From Roseibium algicola (lineage in GTDB: Bacteria > Pseudomonadota > Alphaproteobacteria > Rhizobiales > Stappiaceae), in NCBI RefSeq assembly GCF_001999245.1, contig NZ_CP019630.1, positions 310,001 through 374,000 on the forward strand: DNA of 64,000 bases, read 5' to 3'. Numbering within the stretch: the first letter of the stretch is position 1; each line of letters begins with the position of its first letter. Position numbers and translations under genes: made by a program. Below the pieces are notes generated by a model. The model did not search any database, was not told the origin of the DNA, and saw nothing but the letters and a program-made list of their open reading frames with translations. Below are positions 42,660-52,456 of this stretch, piece by piece.

Positions 42660-43658
42660 CTAGAAGTGACTGAAGCCCGCAAAGCGACCGTAGTCGACAG
42701 GTTGCCCGGCTTCCTCAAGCCGAATTCGGCCCTCACCTGCCCGGGCATGACCGATTTGCGTGACGGCACAGCCGGCAAGATGAGCAACCCGGCAGAAGGT
42801 ACCAGAAACGTCTTCCGGCACCGCCATCAGGATTTCGTAATCGTCGCCACCGTTCAGGCACCGGGCAAAGTCCTCTGGTGACTTGATCTTGAGATGGGCG
42901 AGCGCCTGTGAAAGCGGCACCTGATCCAGGTCAATCGTGAGGTCCAACGCCGAAGCGCTGGCCATATGCGCGCAGTCGGCAAACAGGCCATCTGACACGT
43001 CCATGGCAGCCGAAGCATAATCGGTCACTGCCCCGGCAAGCCTCGTGCGCGGCCTCGGCAGCAGGTAACGGTCGAGAATATGGGCTTCTTCGCTCTCTGT
43101 CAGATCATGATCGCGGCAGAAGTCGGGATTGAGGCGCGCCTGAAGACCGGCAGCGGCGTCGCCAATGGTTCCGGTAACAAACAGAAGATCGCCCGGCCGT
43201 GCCCCGGACCGCCGAACTGCGCTGCCGGTTTCAACCTCGCCTATTGCCGTAATCGACACCTGCAGACCATTGCCGGAACGAACCGTGTCACCGCCCAGAA
43301 GATGGAAATCATAGGCCGCTTGGTCAGCCGCCAGGCCGTTGCAGAACCGCTCAAGCCAGTCGACCGTCCAGTCGGACGGCAACGACAGGCCCATCAGATA
43401 GCCACGCGGACGTGCGCCCTTCGCCGCAAGGTCGGAGAGGTTGACCCTCAGTGCCTTGGCGGCTATCGCTTCCGGTGCATCTTCAGCAAAGAAATGTATA
43501 TCGGCCGCCAGCACGTCCTTGGTCAGAACGAGGTCATGGCCTTCCCGTGGTGTCAGCACCGCGGCATCGTCGGTCAGACCGAGGCTGCCCGGGTCTTTTG
43601 CCAAAGGGGCAAAGAAACGCCGGATCAGCTCGAATTCGCCTGGCCGGTCAGCGCCCAT
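42660..43658 (-). CDS. thiL: Thiamine-monophosphate kinase
   Basis: 332 residues. EFELIRRFFAPL, GLTDDAAVL, VLTKDVLAADIHFF, LRVNLSDLAAKGARPRGYLM and AAMDVSDGLFADCAHMA are the metal and ATP-binding motifs of ThiL (PurM-like fold), and GGDDYEILMAVP follows. It makes thiamine diphosphate. It starts 2 bp after the nusB stop, at the end of the glyA-nrdR-rib-nusB cluster. No thiamine riboswitch is seen. Confidence 0.95.
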   Translation of the reverse strand: MGADRPGEFELIRRFFAPLAKDPGSLGLTDDAAVLTPREGHDLVLTKDVLAADIHFFAEDAPEAIAAKALRVNLSDLAAKGARPRGYLMGLSLPSDWTVDWLERFCNGLAADQAAYDFHLLGGDTVRSGNGLQVSITAIGEVETGSAVRRSGARPGDLLFVTGTIGDAAAGLQARLNPDFCRDHDLTESEEAHILDRYLLPRPRTRLAGAVTDYASAAMDVSDGLFADCAHMASASALDLTIDLDQVPLSQALAHLKIKSPEDFARCLNGGDDYEILMAVPEDVSGTFCRVAHLAGCAVTQIGHARAGEGRIRLEEAGQPVDYGRFAGFSHF

Positions 43659-43660
43659 GA

Positions 43661-44182
43661 TCAGGAGGCGCCGTCCGTTTTCTTTTCCTCGAGTTCGCCG
43701 CTGCGCAGTTCATGCGCAAGACGGTCGAGCACGCCGTTGACAAGGCCGGGCTCATCATCATCGAAGAAGGCCTTGGTGACGTCGATATACTCGGAAATGA
43801 TCACCTTGGCCGGAACATCCTTGCGGCGCAGCAGCTCATAGGAGCCGGAGCGGAGGATAGCCCGCAGCAGGCTGTCGATACGCTTCAGGGGCCAGTCTTC
43901 GGCCAACGCAGTGTGAATGTAGGGATCCAGAAACTTCTGGTCCTCCACAACGCCGGCAAGGATCTGCTTGAACCATTGTTCGTCGGCTTCGCGGTACTGC
44001 GCACCGTCGATTTCCTTGCCGAGGCGAAAGGCAGTGAATTCGCTGACGACACTGGTCAGCGGCGCACCGCCGACGTCCATCTGATAAAGGGCCTGAACAG
44101 CAGCAAGGCGAGCCACGCCGCGTTTGTTTGCAGGGCGCACAGTTTTTCCAGCCGGTTTTTCCGGGTCGGCCTTTCCGGTCAT
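43661..44182 (-). CDS. nusB: Transcription antitermination factor NusB
   Basis: 173 residues from the ATG at 44182; the reading further upstream does not match the family. [16 protein letters not shown] opens the helical bundle. [20 protein letters not shown] and [20 protein letters not shown] are conserved motifs. It acts with NusE and NusG in rRNA antitermination. It begins 5 bp after ribH and is followed by thiL. Confidence 0.94.
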   Translation of the reverse strand: MTGKADPEKPAGKTVRPANKRGVARLAAVQALYQMDVGGAPLTSVVSEFTAFRLGKEIDGAQYREADEQWFKQILAGVVEDQKFLDPYIHTALAEDWPLKRIDSLLRAILRSGSYELLRRKDVPAKVIISEYIDVTKAFFDDDEPGLVNGVLDRLAHELRSGELEEKKTDGAS

Positions 44183-44187
44183 TCTTC

Positions 44188-44637
44188 TTATACTCCAAGC
44201 CGCTCGCGCAGGGCGATCATGTCGAGGGCAGCACGGGCAGCCGCGCCGCCTTTGTCCTTGTCGTCCACCTTCGCGCGGGCCCATGCCTGCTCACCGTTTT
44301 CAACGGTCAGGATACCATTTCCGACAGCCAGATCCGCATCGACGATCAAATCCATGATCACCCGGTTCGATTCATTGGCAACAATATCGTAATGGGTGGT
44401 CTCGCCGCGAATGACGACACCCAGCAGAACGAAGCCGTCGTAAAGCTCGCCGTCGTTTTCCATTGCCGTCAGAGCCATGGACAGGGCAGCCGGAATTTCC
44501 AGGACACCCGGAACAGCGATCCGGTCATAGCTTGCGCCGGCAGCCTCAATGGTCTTGATCGCGCCTTCTGCGAGAGCATCGGCCAGATCTTCGTAGAAAC
44601 GGGCTTCGATGATCAGAAGTTTCGGTGCAGCGCTCAT
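44188..44637 (-). CDS. ribH: 6,7-dimethyl-8-ribityllumazine synthase
   Basis: 149 residues. [55 protein letters not shown] and [16 protein letters not shown] are the lumazine synthase motifs. It condenses the ribitylamino-pyrimidine with dihydroxybutanone phosphate. It lies between ribE and nusB, a typical order. Confidence 0.95.
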   Translation of the reverse strand: MSAAPKLLIIEARFYEDLADALAEGAIKTIEAAGASYDRIAVPGVLEIPAALSMALTAMENDGELYDGFVLLGVVIRGETTHYDIVANESNRVIMDLIVDADLAVGNGILTVENGEQAWARAKVDDKDKGGAAARAALDMIALRERLGV

Positions 44638-44794
44638 GGGTTTTCGTTCCTATGTAAGGCCGCGACAGGAACCACGTCTGCCCCGGTTTGTCCAGTCTCA
44701 TTCGTAAAGGACCACGATATCCCGGTGACGAGTTCGTCCCGTGGTTAAGGCGGTAAATGATATTAGCTCTTTTCGAAGGTGTTGGGACCGTCCC

Positions 44795-45406
44795 CTACCC
44801 GGTCTTGGAGAATTCCGCAAGACGGGCGGCGTAGCGGGCCATCATATCCACTTCCAGGTTGATCTTGTCACCGACCTGCCGATCAGACCAGGTCGTGACT
44901 TCGAGCGTATGCGGGATCAGGAAGACGGAGAAGAGCAACCCGTCGACCTCGTTCACCGTCAGGGACGTGCCATCGAGCGCAACCGAACCTTTCTTGGCAA
45001 TAAAGGGGGCTGCTTCCGCCGGTGCTTCGAACTGGAAATAGACCGAATCCGGATGGTCTTCACGCTTTGTCACCGTTGCAAGTCCATCGACATGGCCAAG
45101 CACCAGGTGCCCGCCCAGCTCCGCACCCATCGTCAGCGAGCGTTCCAGATTGAGTTTCTGCCCCACTTTCCAGGATGCGACGTTGGTCAGCGCCAGGGTT
45201 TCGGCGGCCGATTCCACTTCAAACCAGTTGCCATTGGAGCCGTTGTCCTTGGCTGTCACCGTGTGGCAGACGCCAGAACAGGAAATCGAAGCCCCGATGT
45301 CGAAGCCATTCGTATCGTAGGCGGTGCGGATCCGCGTCCGCATTCCGGCAGGGATCTTGTCGATAGCGAGGATCTCGCCGAGGTCGGTCACAATTCCGGT
45401 GAACAT
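44795..45406 (-). CDS. ribE: Riboflavin synthase alpha subunit
   Basis: 203 residues from the ATG at 45406 (MFTGIVTDLGEI is the family start). There are two lumazine-binding repeats. The first has GASISCSGVCHTVTAK and ESAAETLALTNVASWKVGQK; the second has ELGGHLVLGHVDGLATVTKR and SVALDGTSLTVNEVDG. It joins two lumazines to riboflavin. It starts right after ribD and 157 bp before ribH, with no separate gene between. Confidence 0.95.
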   Translation of the reverse strand: MFTGIVTDLGEILAIDKIPAGMRTRIRTAYDTNGFDIGASISCSGVCHTVTAKDNGSNGNWFEVESAAETLALTNVASWKVGQKLNLERSLTMGAELGGHLVLGHVDGLATVTKREDHPDSVYFQFEAPAEAAPFIAKKGSVALDGTSLTVNEVDGLLFSVFLIPHTLEVTTWSDRQVGDKINLEVDMMARYAARLAEFSKTG

Positions 45407-45407
45407 G

Positions 45408-46532
45408 TCAGGCTCCGCGCCGTCTGAGATAAACAAAACTGTCCGGACCGAAACGGCCCGCATCGACCCGCTCGAATTTGGGGTCTTTGAGAACATCTGC
45501 AAGGTCAAGACCGTGCAGAGCAGGTATGCCGCCTTCGCCGATTACGATATCCCCGGTAACGACACAAAGATCATCCACAAGGTCCGCCGCCAGGAAAGAC
45601 GACGCCAGACGGGAACCACCTTCAACCATCACCCGCGTTATGCCGCGTGTTGCCAGCGCACTCAGGATGACAGAGGGCTTGATGCCGGTTTCTTCAGCGG
45701 GCACCCGGATGACATTGACACCAGCAGCCGCCAGGTCCGCCAGCTTGTCAGCATCCGCCGCATTGCCACACACAAGCCAGACAGGCACGTCAACGCAGGT
45801 TTGCACCAGTTTGGAAGTCAATGGCAGCCGGGCACACCGGTCGATGATGACCCGCACAGGAGAGCGACCAGCGAGGCCTGGAAGTCTGCAGGTCAGTTGC
45901 GGGTCATCGGCAAGCGCCGTACCTGAACCGACCAGGATGGCGTCGCATTCGGCGCGAAACCCATGGACCTTGCGCATCGACAGGGCACCGGAGATCTTGA
46001 CCTGACCTTCGCCTACCCGGCCGATAAATCCATCCCTGGAAACAGCTAGCTTCAGGAACACCACCGGACGCTGTTTCAGTTGCCTGTAGGTGAACCCTCG
46101 GTACAGCGCATGCATGGCCTTTTCGCGCACACCCACTTCCACCTCGATGCCCGCATCGCGCAGCATGGCGACACCACGACCAGCGACACGCGGGTTCGGG
46201 TCCAGCATGCCGACGACCACGCGTTTCACGCCCGCCTCGATCAGAGCCTTGGCGCAAGGCGGGGTTCGGCCGTAGTGAGAACATGGCTCCAGGGTGACGT
46301 AACAGGTCGCCCCTTTCGCCCTGTCCCCTGCCTGGTTCAAGGCATTGACTTCCGCATGCGCCATGCCGGGACGGGACGTGACGCCTCTGCCCACGAGAAC
46401 AGCGGCACCTGCGTCGAAACGGACGATGAGCGCAGCCACGGAAGGATTGGGCCACACACGGCCGAGACCACGACGGGCAAGGCGTTCGGCGGCCGCCATG
46501 AAACGGGCATCAAGATTGGAAAGCTCGGACAT
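45408..46532 (-). CDS. ribD: Bifunctional riboflavin deaminase/reductase
   Basis: 374 residues from the ATG at 46532. The N-terminal deaminase has MAHAEVNALNQAGDRAKGAT and LEPCSHYGRTPPCAKALIEA, the zinc ligands His, Cys and Cys with the catalytic Glu. The reductase domain starts near residue 150 (RPVVFLKLAVSRDGFIGRVG) and ends at MVEGGSRLASSFLAADLVDD. It carries out steps two and three of riboflavin synthesis. The cluster lacks ribA and ribB, which must be elsewhere. Confidence 0.95.
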   Translation of the reverse strand: MSELSNLDARFMAAAERLARRGLGRVWPNPSVAALIVRFDAGAAVLVGRGVTSRPGMAHAEVNALNQAGDRAKGATCYVTLEPCSHYGRTPPCAKALIEAGVKRVVVGMLDPNPRVAGRGVAMLRDAGIEVEVGVREKAMHALYRGFTYRQLKQRPVVFLKLAVSRDGFIGRVGEGQVKISGALSMRKVHGFRAECDAILVGSGTALADDPQLTCRLPGLAGRSPVRVIIDRCARLPLTSKLVQTCVDVPVWLVCGNAADADKLADLAAAGVNVIRVPAEETGIKPSVILSALATRGITRVMVEGGSRLASSFLAADLVDDLCVVTGDIVIGEGGIPALHGLDLADVLKDPKFERVDAGRFGPDSFVYLRRRGA

Positions 46533-46552
46533 CAAGAACCGGATACTGCAGG

Positions 46553-47029
46553 TCAGGAGTTTTTGAGCGGCTGTCCGTCCGGATCGCTCAGCTCATCCAG
46601 AAGGGCTTCGAAATCCTTTGCCTCGCGGAAGTTCTTGTAAACGGAGGCAAAGCGGACATAGGCAACGTCATCGATGCCCTTCAGGCCTTCCATGACGTGG
46701 TTGCCGATGGTTTCCGCGGTGATTTCGGTTTCGCCCGAACTTTCGAGCTGGCGAACGATGCCGGAGACCATGCGTTCGATCTTGTCAGGATCCACGGGAC
46801 GCTTGCGCACCGCGATCTGCACGGACCGCATCAGTTTTTCCCTGTCGAAGGGAACGCGGCGCCCGGAGCGTTTGAGCACCAGGAGTTCGCGAAGCTGCAC
46901 GCGCTCGAAGGTGGTGAACCGGCCGCCGCAGGTATTGCAGATCCTGCGGCGGCGGATGGCTGTATTGTCCTCGGTCGGGCGGGAATCCTTGACCTGGGTT
47001 TCCTCACCCCCGCAAAACGGACATCTCAT
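46553..47029 (-). CDS. nrdR: Transcriptional repressor NrdR
   Basis: 158 residues. [17 protein letters not shown] and [16 protein letters not shown] form the zinc ribbon with four Cys. [20 protein letters not shown] starts the ATP-cone, which binds dATP and ATP and controls ribonucleotide reductase genes. It is between glyA and ribD, as in many alphaproteobacteria. Confidence 0.95.
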   Translation of the reverse strand: MRCPFCGGEETQVKDSRPTEDNTAIRRRRICNTCGGRFTTFERVQLRELLVLKRSGRRVPFDREKLMRSVQIAVRKRPVDPDKIERMVSGIVRQLESSGETEITAETIGNHVMEGLKGIDDVAYVRFASVYKNFREAKDFEALLDELSDPDGQPLKNS

Positions 47030-47057
47030 GTCTTAAAGCTCCTGAGCGAGCCCGCGA

Positions 47058-48368
47058 TTAGCCCCCGTAGATCGGGAACCGGGCCGTCAGTGCTTCTACC
47101 TTGGCTTTGACCGCCGCTTCAACTGCCGCGTTGCCCTCTTCACTGTTTGCGGCCTTCAAACCGTCCAACACTTCCGTGATCAGCAGACCGACTTCGCGGA
47201 ATTCCGCAACACCGAAGCCGCGTGTGGTCGCTGCCGGGGTGCCGAGACGAACGCCAGACGTGACAAACGGCTTTTCCGGGTCGAACGGGATACCGTTCTT
47301 GTTGCAGGTGATGTTGGCGCGGCCGAGAGATTTTTCAGCCACCTTGCCGGTGGCGTTTTTCGGACGCAGATCCACCAGCATCAGGTGGTTGTCGGTGCCG
47401 CCGGAAACGATATCCAGACCCTGCTCCTTCAGGACTTCAGCCAGAACCTTGGCATTTTCCTGAACGGCGCGGGCATAAGCCTTGAATTCCGGCTGCAGTG
47501 CTTCCTTGAAGGCAACGGCCTTGGCAGCAATGACGTGCATCAGCGGGCCACCCTGAAGACCCGGGAAGACGGCCGAATTGATCTTCTTGGCGATCGCTTC
47601 GTCGTTGCTCAGGATCATGCCGCCGCGCGGACCGCGCAGGGACTTGTGGGTGGTGGTGGTGACGACATGGGCGTGCGGAACCGGCGACGGGTGGACCCCA
47701 CCTGCAACCAGACCGGCGATATGCGCCATGTCGACCATGAGATAGGCACCAATGCTGTCGGCGATTTCGCGGAACCGCTTCCAGTCCCAGATACGGGAAT
47801 AGGCGGTGCCGCCGGCCAGGATCAGCTTGGGCTTGTGTTCGTTGGCAAGGCGCTCGACCTCATCCATGTCGAGAAGATGGTCGTCCTCACGCACGCCATA
47901 GGAGACGACGTTGAACCACTTGCCGGACATGTTCACCGGAGAACCGTGGGTCAGGTGACCACCGGAGTTGAGATCCAGGCCCATGAAGGTGTCACCAGGC
48001 TGCAGAAGAGCCAGGAACACTGCCTGGTTCATCTGGCTGCCGGAGTTCGGCTGAACGTTGGCAAACTGGCAGCCGAACAGTTCCTTCGCGCGCTCGATTG
48101 CCAGCGTTTCGGCAATGTCGGCGAACTCACAACCGCCATAGTAGCGCTTGCCCGGATAACCTTCGGCATATTTGTTGGTGAAGATCGAGCCCTGTGCTTC
48201 CAGCACTGCGCGGGAAACGATGTTTTCCGAAGCAATCAGCTCGATTTCATGCTGCTGACGGCCGAGTTCCTTGCCGATCGTGTCGAAGATATCCGGATCG
48301 GCTTCAGCAAGGCTGCGGGTGAAGAAACCGGACTGCAGGGACTGATCGGAGCTTTCCATCAAAGACAT
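47058..48368 (-). CDS. glyA: Serine hydroxymethyltransferase
   Basis: 436 residues from the ATG at 48368, preceded by AAGGA; a start 16 codons earlier exists. PLP-lysine is in [20 protein letters not shown]. Other motifs are [40 protein letters not shown] and [15 protein letters not shown]. It converts serine and tetrahydrofolate to glycine and methylene-THF. It heads the leftward cluster with nrdR and rib genes. The 407-bp region before it holds no recognised riboswitch. Confidence 0.96.
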   Translation of the reverse strand: MSLMESSDQSLQSGFFTRSLAEADPDIFDTIGKELGRQQHEIELIASENIVSRAVLEAQGSIFTNKYAEGYPGKRYYGGCEFADIAETLAIERAKELFGCQFANVQPNSGSQMNQAVFLALLQPGDTFMGLDLNSGGHLTHGSPVNMSGKWFNVVSYGVREDDHLLDMDEVERLANEHKPKLILAGGTAYSRIWDWKRFREIADSIGAYLMVDMAHIAGLVAGGVHPSPVPHAHVVTTTTHKSLRGPRGGMILSNDEAIAKKINSAVFPGLQGGPLMHVIAAKAVAFKEALQPEFKAYARAVQENAKVLAEVLKEQGLDIVSGGTDNHLMLVDLRPKNATGKVAEKSLGRANITCNKNGIPFDPEKPFVTSGVRLGTPAATTRGFGVAEFREVGLLITEVLDGLKAANSEEGNAAVEAAVKAKVEALTARFPIYGG

Positions 48369-48775
48369 AGCGCCATCCTTGTGTTCTTTTGATAGATCAG
48401 GAGCATCGGCGGCCAATGTCCGGAAGGACGCTTTCGACCGTCATGCCTGTGTGAGGCGAGGAATTAACACACCCCCCGACCAGAACCAAGGGGCATACCG
48501 ACGCGTCCAGTTTGGAAAACGACACAGCTGCCAAATCTTGAACGAAACAAGTTTTCGCAACCTTGGGCCAAATCTAAACTGACAACCCAACAAGTTACAC
48601 TTGCAACAGATCCGACCTTCAGCGCCGATCATTTGACCGGCACCAAAACAATACCCGGGCACAATTCAAATCTGCTCTCGCAAACCGATCTGGTGCGCCG
48701 TTCTTCTCAAAACGATTTAAATTGCTTGTTGTTTTATCGAAACCTGTTGCGGAAGCAGAGACTTAAGACAAACCA
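48369..48775. other. Intergenic region upstream of glyA, 407 bp
   Basis: No gene, tRNA or clear terminator is seen. The glyA promoter must lie here but no box stands out. The frame on the minus strand from 48,441 to 48,662 has no family look and I rejected it. Confidence 0.4.
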
Positions 48776-49003
48776 TCAATAAAGGGTCGGGTCAGGTCTG
48801 TTCTGCGCAGCCAAGCCTTCCTGTTCAAGGCGGCGGCGAAGTTTTCGAACGGCAATCCGCTTCAGATCTTCCTGAGCTGCAGAAGCTGGCCCGAAGACCG
48901 ACACTTCAAAACCGGTCGCCGCGTCAATGGCAGTGACCTTGACCTGCTGACCGATCGGCCGAAACTCAAGATAAATTTCACCAGGCCGCTCTTCGCGACT
49001 CAT
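48776..49003 (-). CDS. Small conserved hypothetical protein
   Basis: 75 residues, with GEIYLEFRPIGQQVKVTAID, ATGFEVSVFGPASAAQEDLK and a basic helix (RIAVRKLRRRLEQEGL). I think it matches DUF6898, known from alphaproteobacteria near glyA, but the function is unknown. Its ribosome site is not strong. Codon use is normal. Confidence 0.65.
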   Translation of the reverse strand: MSREERPGEIYLEFRPIGQQVKVTAIDAATGFEVSVFGPASAAQEDLKRIAVRKLRRRLEQEGLAAQNRPDPTLY

Positions 49004-49131
49004 TGCCGTTCTCCTGATCCAGCACCCCGTTGTCGAACAAGCATGCGAATGGAGCTAGAATCCATGAAACGCCGGCCTGATCAAGGCCGACGTTTCTGGA
49101 CAGGAAACAATTGTTTGACGCTTGGCGACAC

Positions 49132-50448
49132 CTACAGGCGTGCTTGCTCACCCGTTCCGTAGAGATCGTCGCGGTCGTAGATATCATCGCGGAAATGCAC
49201 CACACCGTCGGCATTTGCCCAGGCGGTGATGTAGGTGAGATAAAGCGGAATCTGCGACTTCAGTTTCACGTCTTCACGATCACCGGTGCGGATGACACCA
49301 TCGACGCGCCCCCGATCCCAGTCAGGAGTTGTCGACTGCAACAGCCAGGTCACCAGCTCTCGCACATTCTGTACGCGCACGCAGCCCGAAGAATGGAACC
49401 GGTTGGCTTCGCCAAACAGGGTCTTGGACGGCGTATCGTGCAGATAGACCTGGTGTTTGTTGTGGAAGTTGATGCGCACCGACCCGAGCGAGTTTTCCGA
49501 GCCCGGATCCTGGGTGAAGCGATACTGGGTCGCCTCATCCGTGTTCCAGTCGATCTGTTGCCAGTTCAGCTCGTTGTTGCTCCAGTCGAAGATGCGGATA
49601 TTGTTTTTCGCAAGATACTGCGGATCCTCTTTCATCTTCGGGATCAGGTCCTTGCGGATGATCGACTTCGGCACCGTCCAGTACGGATTGAAGTTCAACT
49701 CGTAGATCTTGCTGTTGAGAATCGGCGTCTGGCGGTCGATCTTGCCCACAACGGCCGTGTGGCGCGAACGGACCATGCCGTTTTCAACAGCCTCGATCTC
49801 TGCTGCCGGAATGTTGACCATCACATAGCGGTCGCCTAGGAAACCGGACATGGACCGCATACGGATCATGTTGGTTTCGAGCTGGCGCAGACGTACGTCG
49901 GCCGAAATGTTCAGCGCAGTCACGGTGCCGTCGCCCATCACACCGTCCGGAATAAGACCGTGACGAAGCTGAAAACGACGCAGACCTGCATCCACGTAAG
50001 AATCGAAGGTGTCGGAGAGGCCTGCCTGCTGTTCAAGATCGCCGGAAACGATCAAGCGGCGGCGAAGTTCCACGACGCGCGGATCCTTGGCACCGATGCG
50101 AAGCGCCTTGCCACCAGCAGACACTGTTCCCCAGCCACCGGCCTGGACAATGCGCTGATAACGATCGATCGCTGCTGCGATATAGTCGGCCGTCTGCGGT
50201 GACAACGTCGGAGCAGAGGATTTCACTTCCGTGATGTGATCCGTCGCGATGTCAAAGTTATCCGCCCATTCAACCTGCTGGTTCTGTGCGAATGTCATCG
50301 GGGCCGTCTGTGCCTGCGCACCGGATGCGATCATGACTGGAGTCACCACGCCCAGCATCATCATGCTCTTGAGCGTTTTTCCAGCAGTCCACTTCCAGTG
50401 ACGCTTTATCCCGAACGGTCCGGATAAAAGGTTCATCGCCGACCCCAT
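49132..50448 (-). CDS. ldtP: L,D-transpeptidase (YkuD type), LdtP-like
   Basis: 438 residues from the ATG at 50448; further starts lie upstream. After a signal segment (TLKSMMMLGVVTPVMIASGA) comes a peptidoglycan-binding helical part (LRIGAKDPRVVELRRRLIVS and AGLRRFQLRHGLIPDGVMGD). The YkuD domain follows, with RYVMVNIPAAEIEAVENGMV and the catalytic HSSGCVRV (His-x-x-Ser-Gly-Cys). It cross-links peptidoglycan in the periplasm. The MarR-type regulator just upstream is like LdtR of Liberibacter, which is known to control its neighbouring transpeptidase LdtP; I transfer the names on that basis. Confidence 0.85.
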   Translation of the reverse strand: MGSAMNLLSGPFGIKRHWKWTAGKTLKSMMMLGVVTPVMIASGAQAQTAPMTFAQNQQVEWADNFDIATDHITEVKSSAPTLSPQTADYIAAAIDRYQRIVQAGGWGTVSAGGKALRIGAKDPRVVELRRRLIVSGDLEQQAGLSDTFDSYVDAGLRRFQLRHGLIPDGVMGDGTVTALNISADVRLRQLETNMIRMRSMSGFLGDRYVMVNIPAAEIEAVENGMVRSRHTAVVGKIDRQTPILNSKIYELNFNPYWTVPKSIIRKDLIPKMKEDPQYLAKNNIRIFDWSNNELNWQQIDWNTDEATQYRFTQDPGSENSLGSVRINFHNKHQVYLHDTPSKTLFGEANRFHSSGCVRVQNVRELVTWLLQSTTPDWDRGRVDGVIRTGDREDVKLKSQIPLYLTYITAWANADGVVHFRDDIYDRDDLYGTGEQARL

Positions 50449-50795
50449 GTTGCAGCGCCATTCGGCGCAAATGTTCTTCAAATACGCGGGGTTGAGACCA
50501 ACAAAACAGGCCACCCCGGCGGTTCCTGCTCCCAGTCCTAACGGAAGGGAGTTAACAAATCGCTTGATTTTTTAACCATCTCGGATTCAGGAGCACTGCA
50601 CAAAGCCATTCCAATGTGACCACAAGATGTCAACTTTGCCTCAGCAGTTAAAACTGCCTGCACCATAGCTTTGTTTCTCCGCCGTTCGAGAATTCTGGCT
50701 GTGCAAATTTGCGTGAGGTCGGCAACTTGAGGCTGAAAAACAGAAAGCACCGCCCAATGGGCGGTGCCTTGTCATCTGAATGTTCTGCGAATGTC
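50449..50795. other. Region between ldtR and ldtP with palindrome GCAGTT-AA-AACTGC
   Basis: This region of 347 bp holds the ldtR terminator and the ldtP promoter. A perfect 14-bp palindrome at 50,644-50,657 is a candidate operator for a dimeric MarR protein. I see no gene. Confidence 0.45.
50736..50768 (-). terminator. Rho-independent terminator of ldtR
   Basis: Minus strand GCACCGCCC-ATT-GGGCGGTGC, a 9-bp stem, then TTTCTGTTTTT, 28 bp after the ldtR stop. Confidence 0.85.
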
Positions 50796-51311
50796 TTACA
50801 GGCGGTAAAGGATCTGGTCGGTCCAGAACCGCTCCAGACGGCGCAGGGACTTGTTCAGTGCCACAAAGTCCTGCGGACCGATTTCGCCGACCTGTTCCAC
50901 GGACAGCATGTGACGCTCGTAAAGATCGTTCACGATCTTGGCCACTTCCCGTCCCTTTTCCGTCAGGCTGACACGGACAGACCTGCGGTCCATACGCGAA
51001 CGCTGATGGTGGATGTAACCGGTCTCGACCAGCTTCTTCAGGTTGTAGGAGACATTCGACCCCAGGTAGTAACCGCGTGTCCGCAGTTCACCGGCGGTCA
51101 GTTCGCTGTCGCCGATGTTGAACAGCAGCAGTGCCTGCACGCTGTTTACGTCGGACCGGCCCATGCGGTCGAATTCGTCCTTGATGACGTCGAGCAGACG
51201 CCGATGCAGTCGCTCAACGAGCGTAAGAGCCTCTAGGTAAAGCGGCTTGATCTCAAGCTCTTCCCCTTCACTCTGTGCAACAGCGTCGACTGCCCTACTT
51301 GCGGTGATCAT
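50796..51311 (-). CDS. ldtR: MarR-family regulator LdtR
   Basis: 171 residues. The winged-helix core has SVQALLLFNIGDSELTAGEL, GYYLGSNVSYNLKKLVETGY and HHQRSRMDRRSVRVSLTEKG. The N- and C-terminal helices make the dimer. By similarity it is LdtR, which in Liberibacter and Sinorhizobium controls L,D-transpeptidase and stress genes. It is upstream of ldtP in the same direction, separated by a terminator, so ldtP has its own promoter. Ligand control cannot be read from sequence. Confidence 0.85.
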   Translation of the reverse strand: MITASRAVDAVAQSEGEELEIKPLYLEALTLVERLHRRLLDVIKDEFDRMGRSDVNSVQALLLFNIGDSELTAGELRTRGYYLGSNVSYNLKKLVETGYIHHQRSRMDRRSVRVSLTEKGREVAKIVNDLYERHMLSVEQVGEIGPQDFVALNKSLRRLERFWTDQILYRL

Positions 51312-51465
51312 GTGATTGCGCCTCTTTTAGTACCTGTCGTTGGACGGATATTTTTCCCGCCTTGTTTCGCAATCTAACCGAGCGATTCTAAAATCCGCTT
51401 AAGAGACACGCTGAATCATCCGTTAACTTCCAAGGGGCGTTTTAGACTTCCCTTTAACAAGTTGT

Positions 51466-52356
51466 TTACGATGTTCCGCGGAGGAACTTCACAATCCCTG
51501 AGAAATCCTGGGCTTCGCCACCTGAATTGCAGAACAGCGAGTAGAGAGCTGCCGCTTCCGCGCCCAACGGCGTTGCCGCGCCGGCCGAATTTGCTGCTTC
51601 CTGAGCAAGTTTCAGATCCTTGAGCATCATCGCGGCTGCAAACCCAGGTTGATAATCCCGGTTCGCAGGAGACGACGGCAGCGGTCCCGGCACCGGGCAG
51701 TAGGATGTCAGGGACCAGCACTGACCAGACGCCGTCGAGGAGATGTCAAACAACTTCTGCTTGTCCAGACCAAGCTTCTCGGCGAGCACAAATGCCTCCG
51801 ATACGGCGATCATGGAAATGCCGAGGATCATGTTGTTGCAGATCTTCGCCGCCTGACCGGTTCCGGCGTCGCCTGCATGCACGATGGTCTTGCCCATGAT
51901 GTCGAGATAGGTTTTCGCCGCTTCGAATGCCTCGGCGGATCCACCGACCATGAAGGTCAGCGTTCCACCCGCTGCGCCGGCAACACCGCCGGAGACCGGC
52001 GCGTCGACCATTTTCATGCCCCTGGCCTCTGCCGCAGCGCTGACCGCACGGGCGCTGTCGACGTCGATAGTCGAGGAATCGATCATGAGAGTGCCGGGCT
52101 TGGCGTTGTCGAGAATACCGCCCTCGCCTTCATAGATCTGGCGGACATGCTTTCCGGCGGGCAGCATGGTGACGATCACGTCGGCAGCAGCAGCCAGGTC
52201 AGCGACACTAGCTGCCTTTTCACCACCCTCCGCTTCGTGTGCTGCCATGGCCGCATCGGACAGATCAAAGCCGAGTACCTTGTGCCCTGCCTTGACGAGA
52301 TTGATCGCCATCGGTCCGCCCATGTTGCCAAGACCGATAAATCCGATAGTGCTCAT
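51466..52356 (-). CDS. mmsB: 3-hydroxyisobutyrate dehydrogenase
   Basis: 296 residues from the ATG at 52356. GFIGLGNMGGPMAINLVKAG binds NAD. DAPVSGGVAGAAGGTLTFMV contains the substrate Ser-Gly-Gly. GTGQAAKICNNMILGISMIA contains the catalytic Lys. ASGQCWSLTSYCPVPGPLPS is typical of the valine enzyme. It oxidises 3-hydroxyisobutyrate to methylmalonate semialdehyde. It closes the valine operon that starts with the acyl-CoA dehydrogenase. Confidence 0.93.
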   Translation of the reverse strand: MSTIGFIGLGNMGGPMAINLVKAGHKVLGFDLSDAAMAAHEAEGGEKAASVADLAAAADVIVTMLPAGKHVRQIYEGEGGILDNAKPGTLMIDSSTIDVDSARAVSAAAEARGMKMVDAPVSGGVAGAAGGTLTFMVGGSAEAFEAAKTYLDIMGKTIVHAGDAGTGQAAKICNNMILGISMIAVSEAFVLAEKLGLDKQKLFDISSTASGQCWSLTSYCPVPGPLPSSPANRDYQPGFAAAMMLKDLKLAQEAANSAGAATPLGAEAAALYSLFCNSGGEAQDFSGIVKFLRGTS

Positions 52357-52456
52357 GATGGTTTCCTCCCAAAGAGATTTCATGTTGATTTTGAATCTGT
52401 TGGCTGGCCGTCTTGAACTGCCTTTCCAGGCACTTCAAAAACTGATTCAACCGCTG

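Noticed and set aside
42482..45000. Possible TPP or FMN riboswitch near thiL and ribH/ribE
   Set aside because: Genes are tightly packed and no THI or RFN element sequence is present.
48369..48775. Possible riboswitch before glyA
   Set aside because: I could not find the conserved cores of the glycine, THF, SAM or SAH classes.
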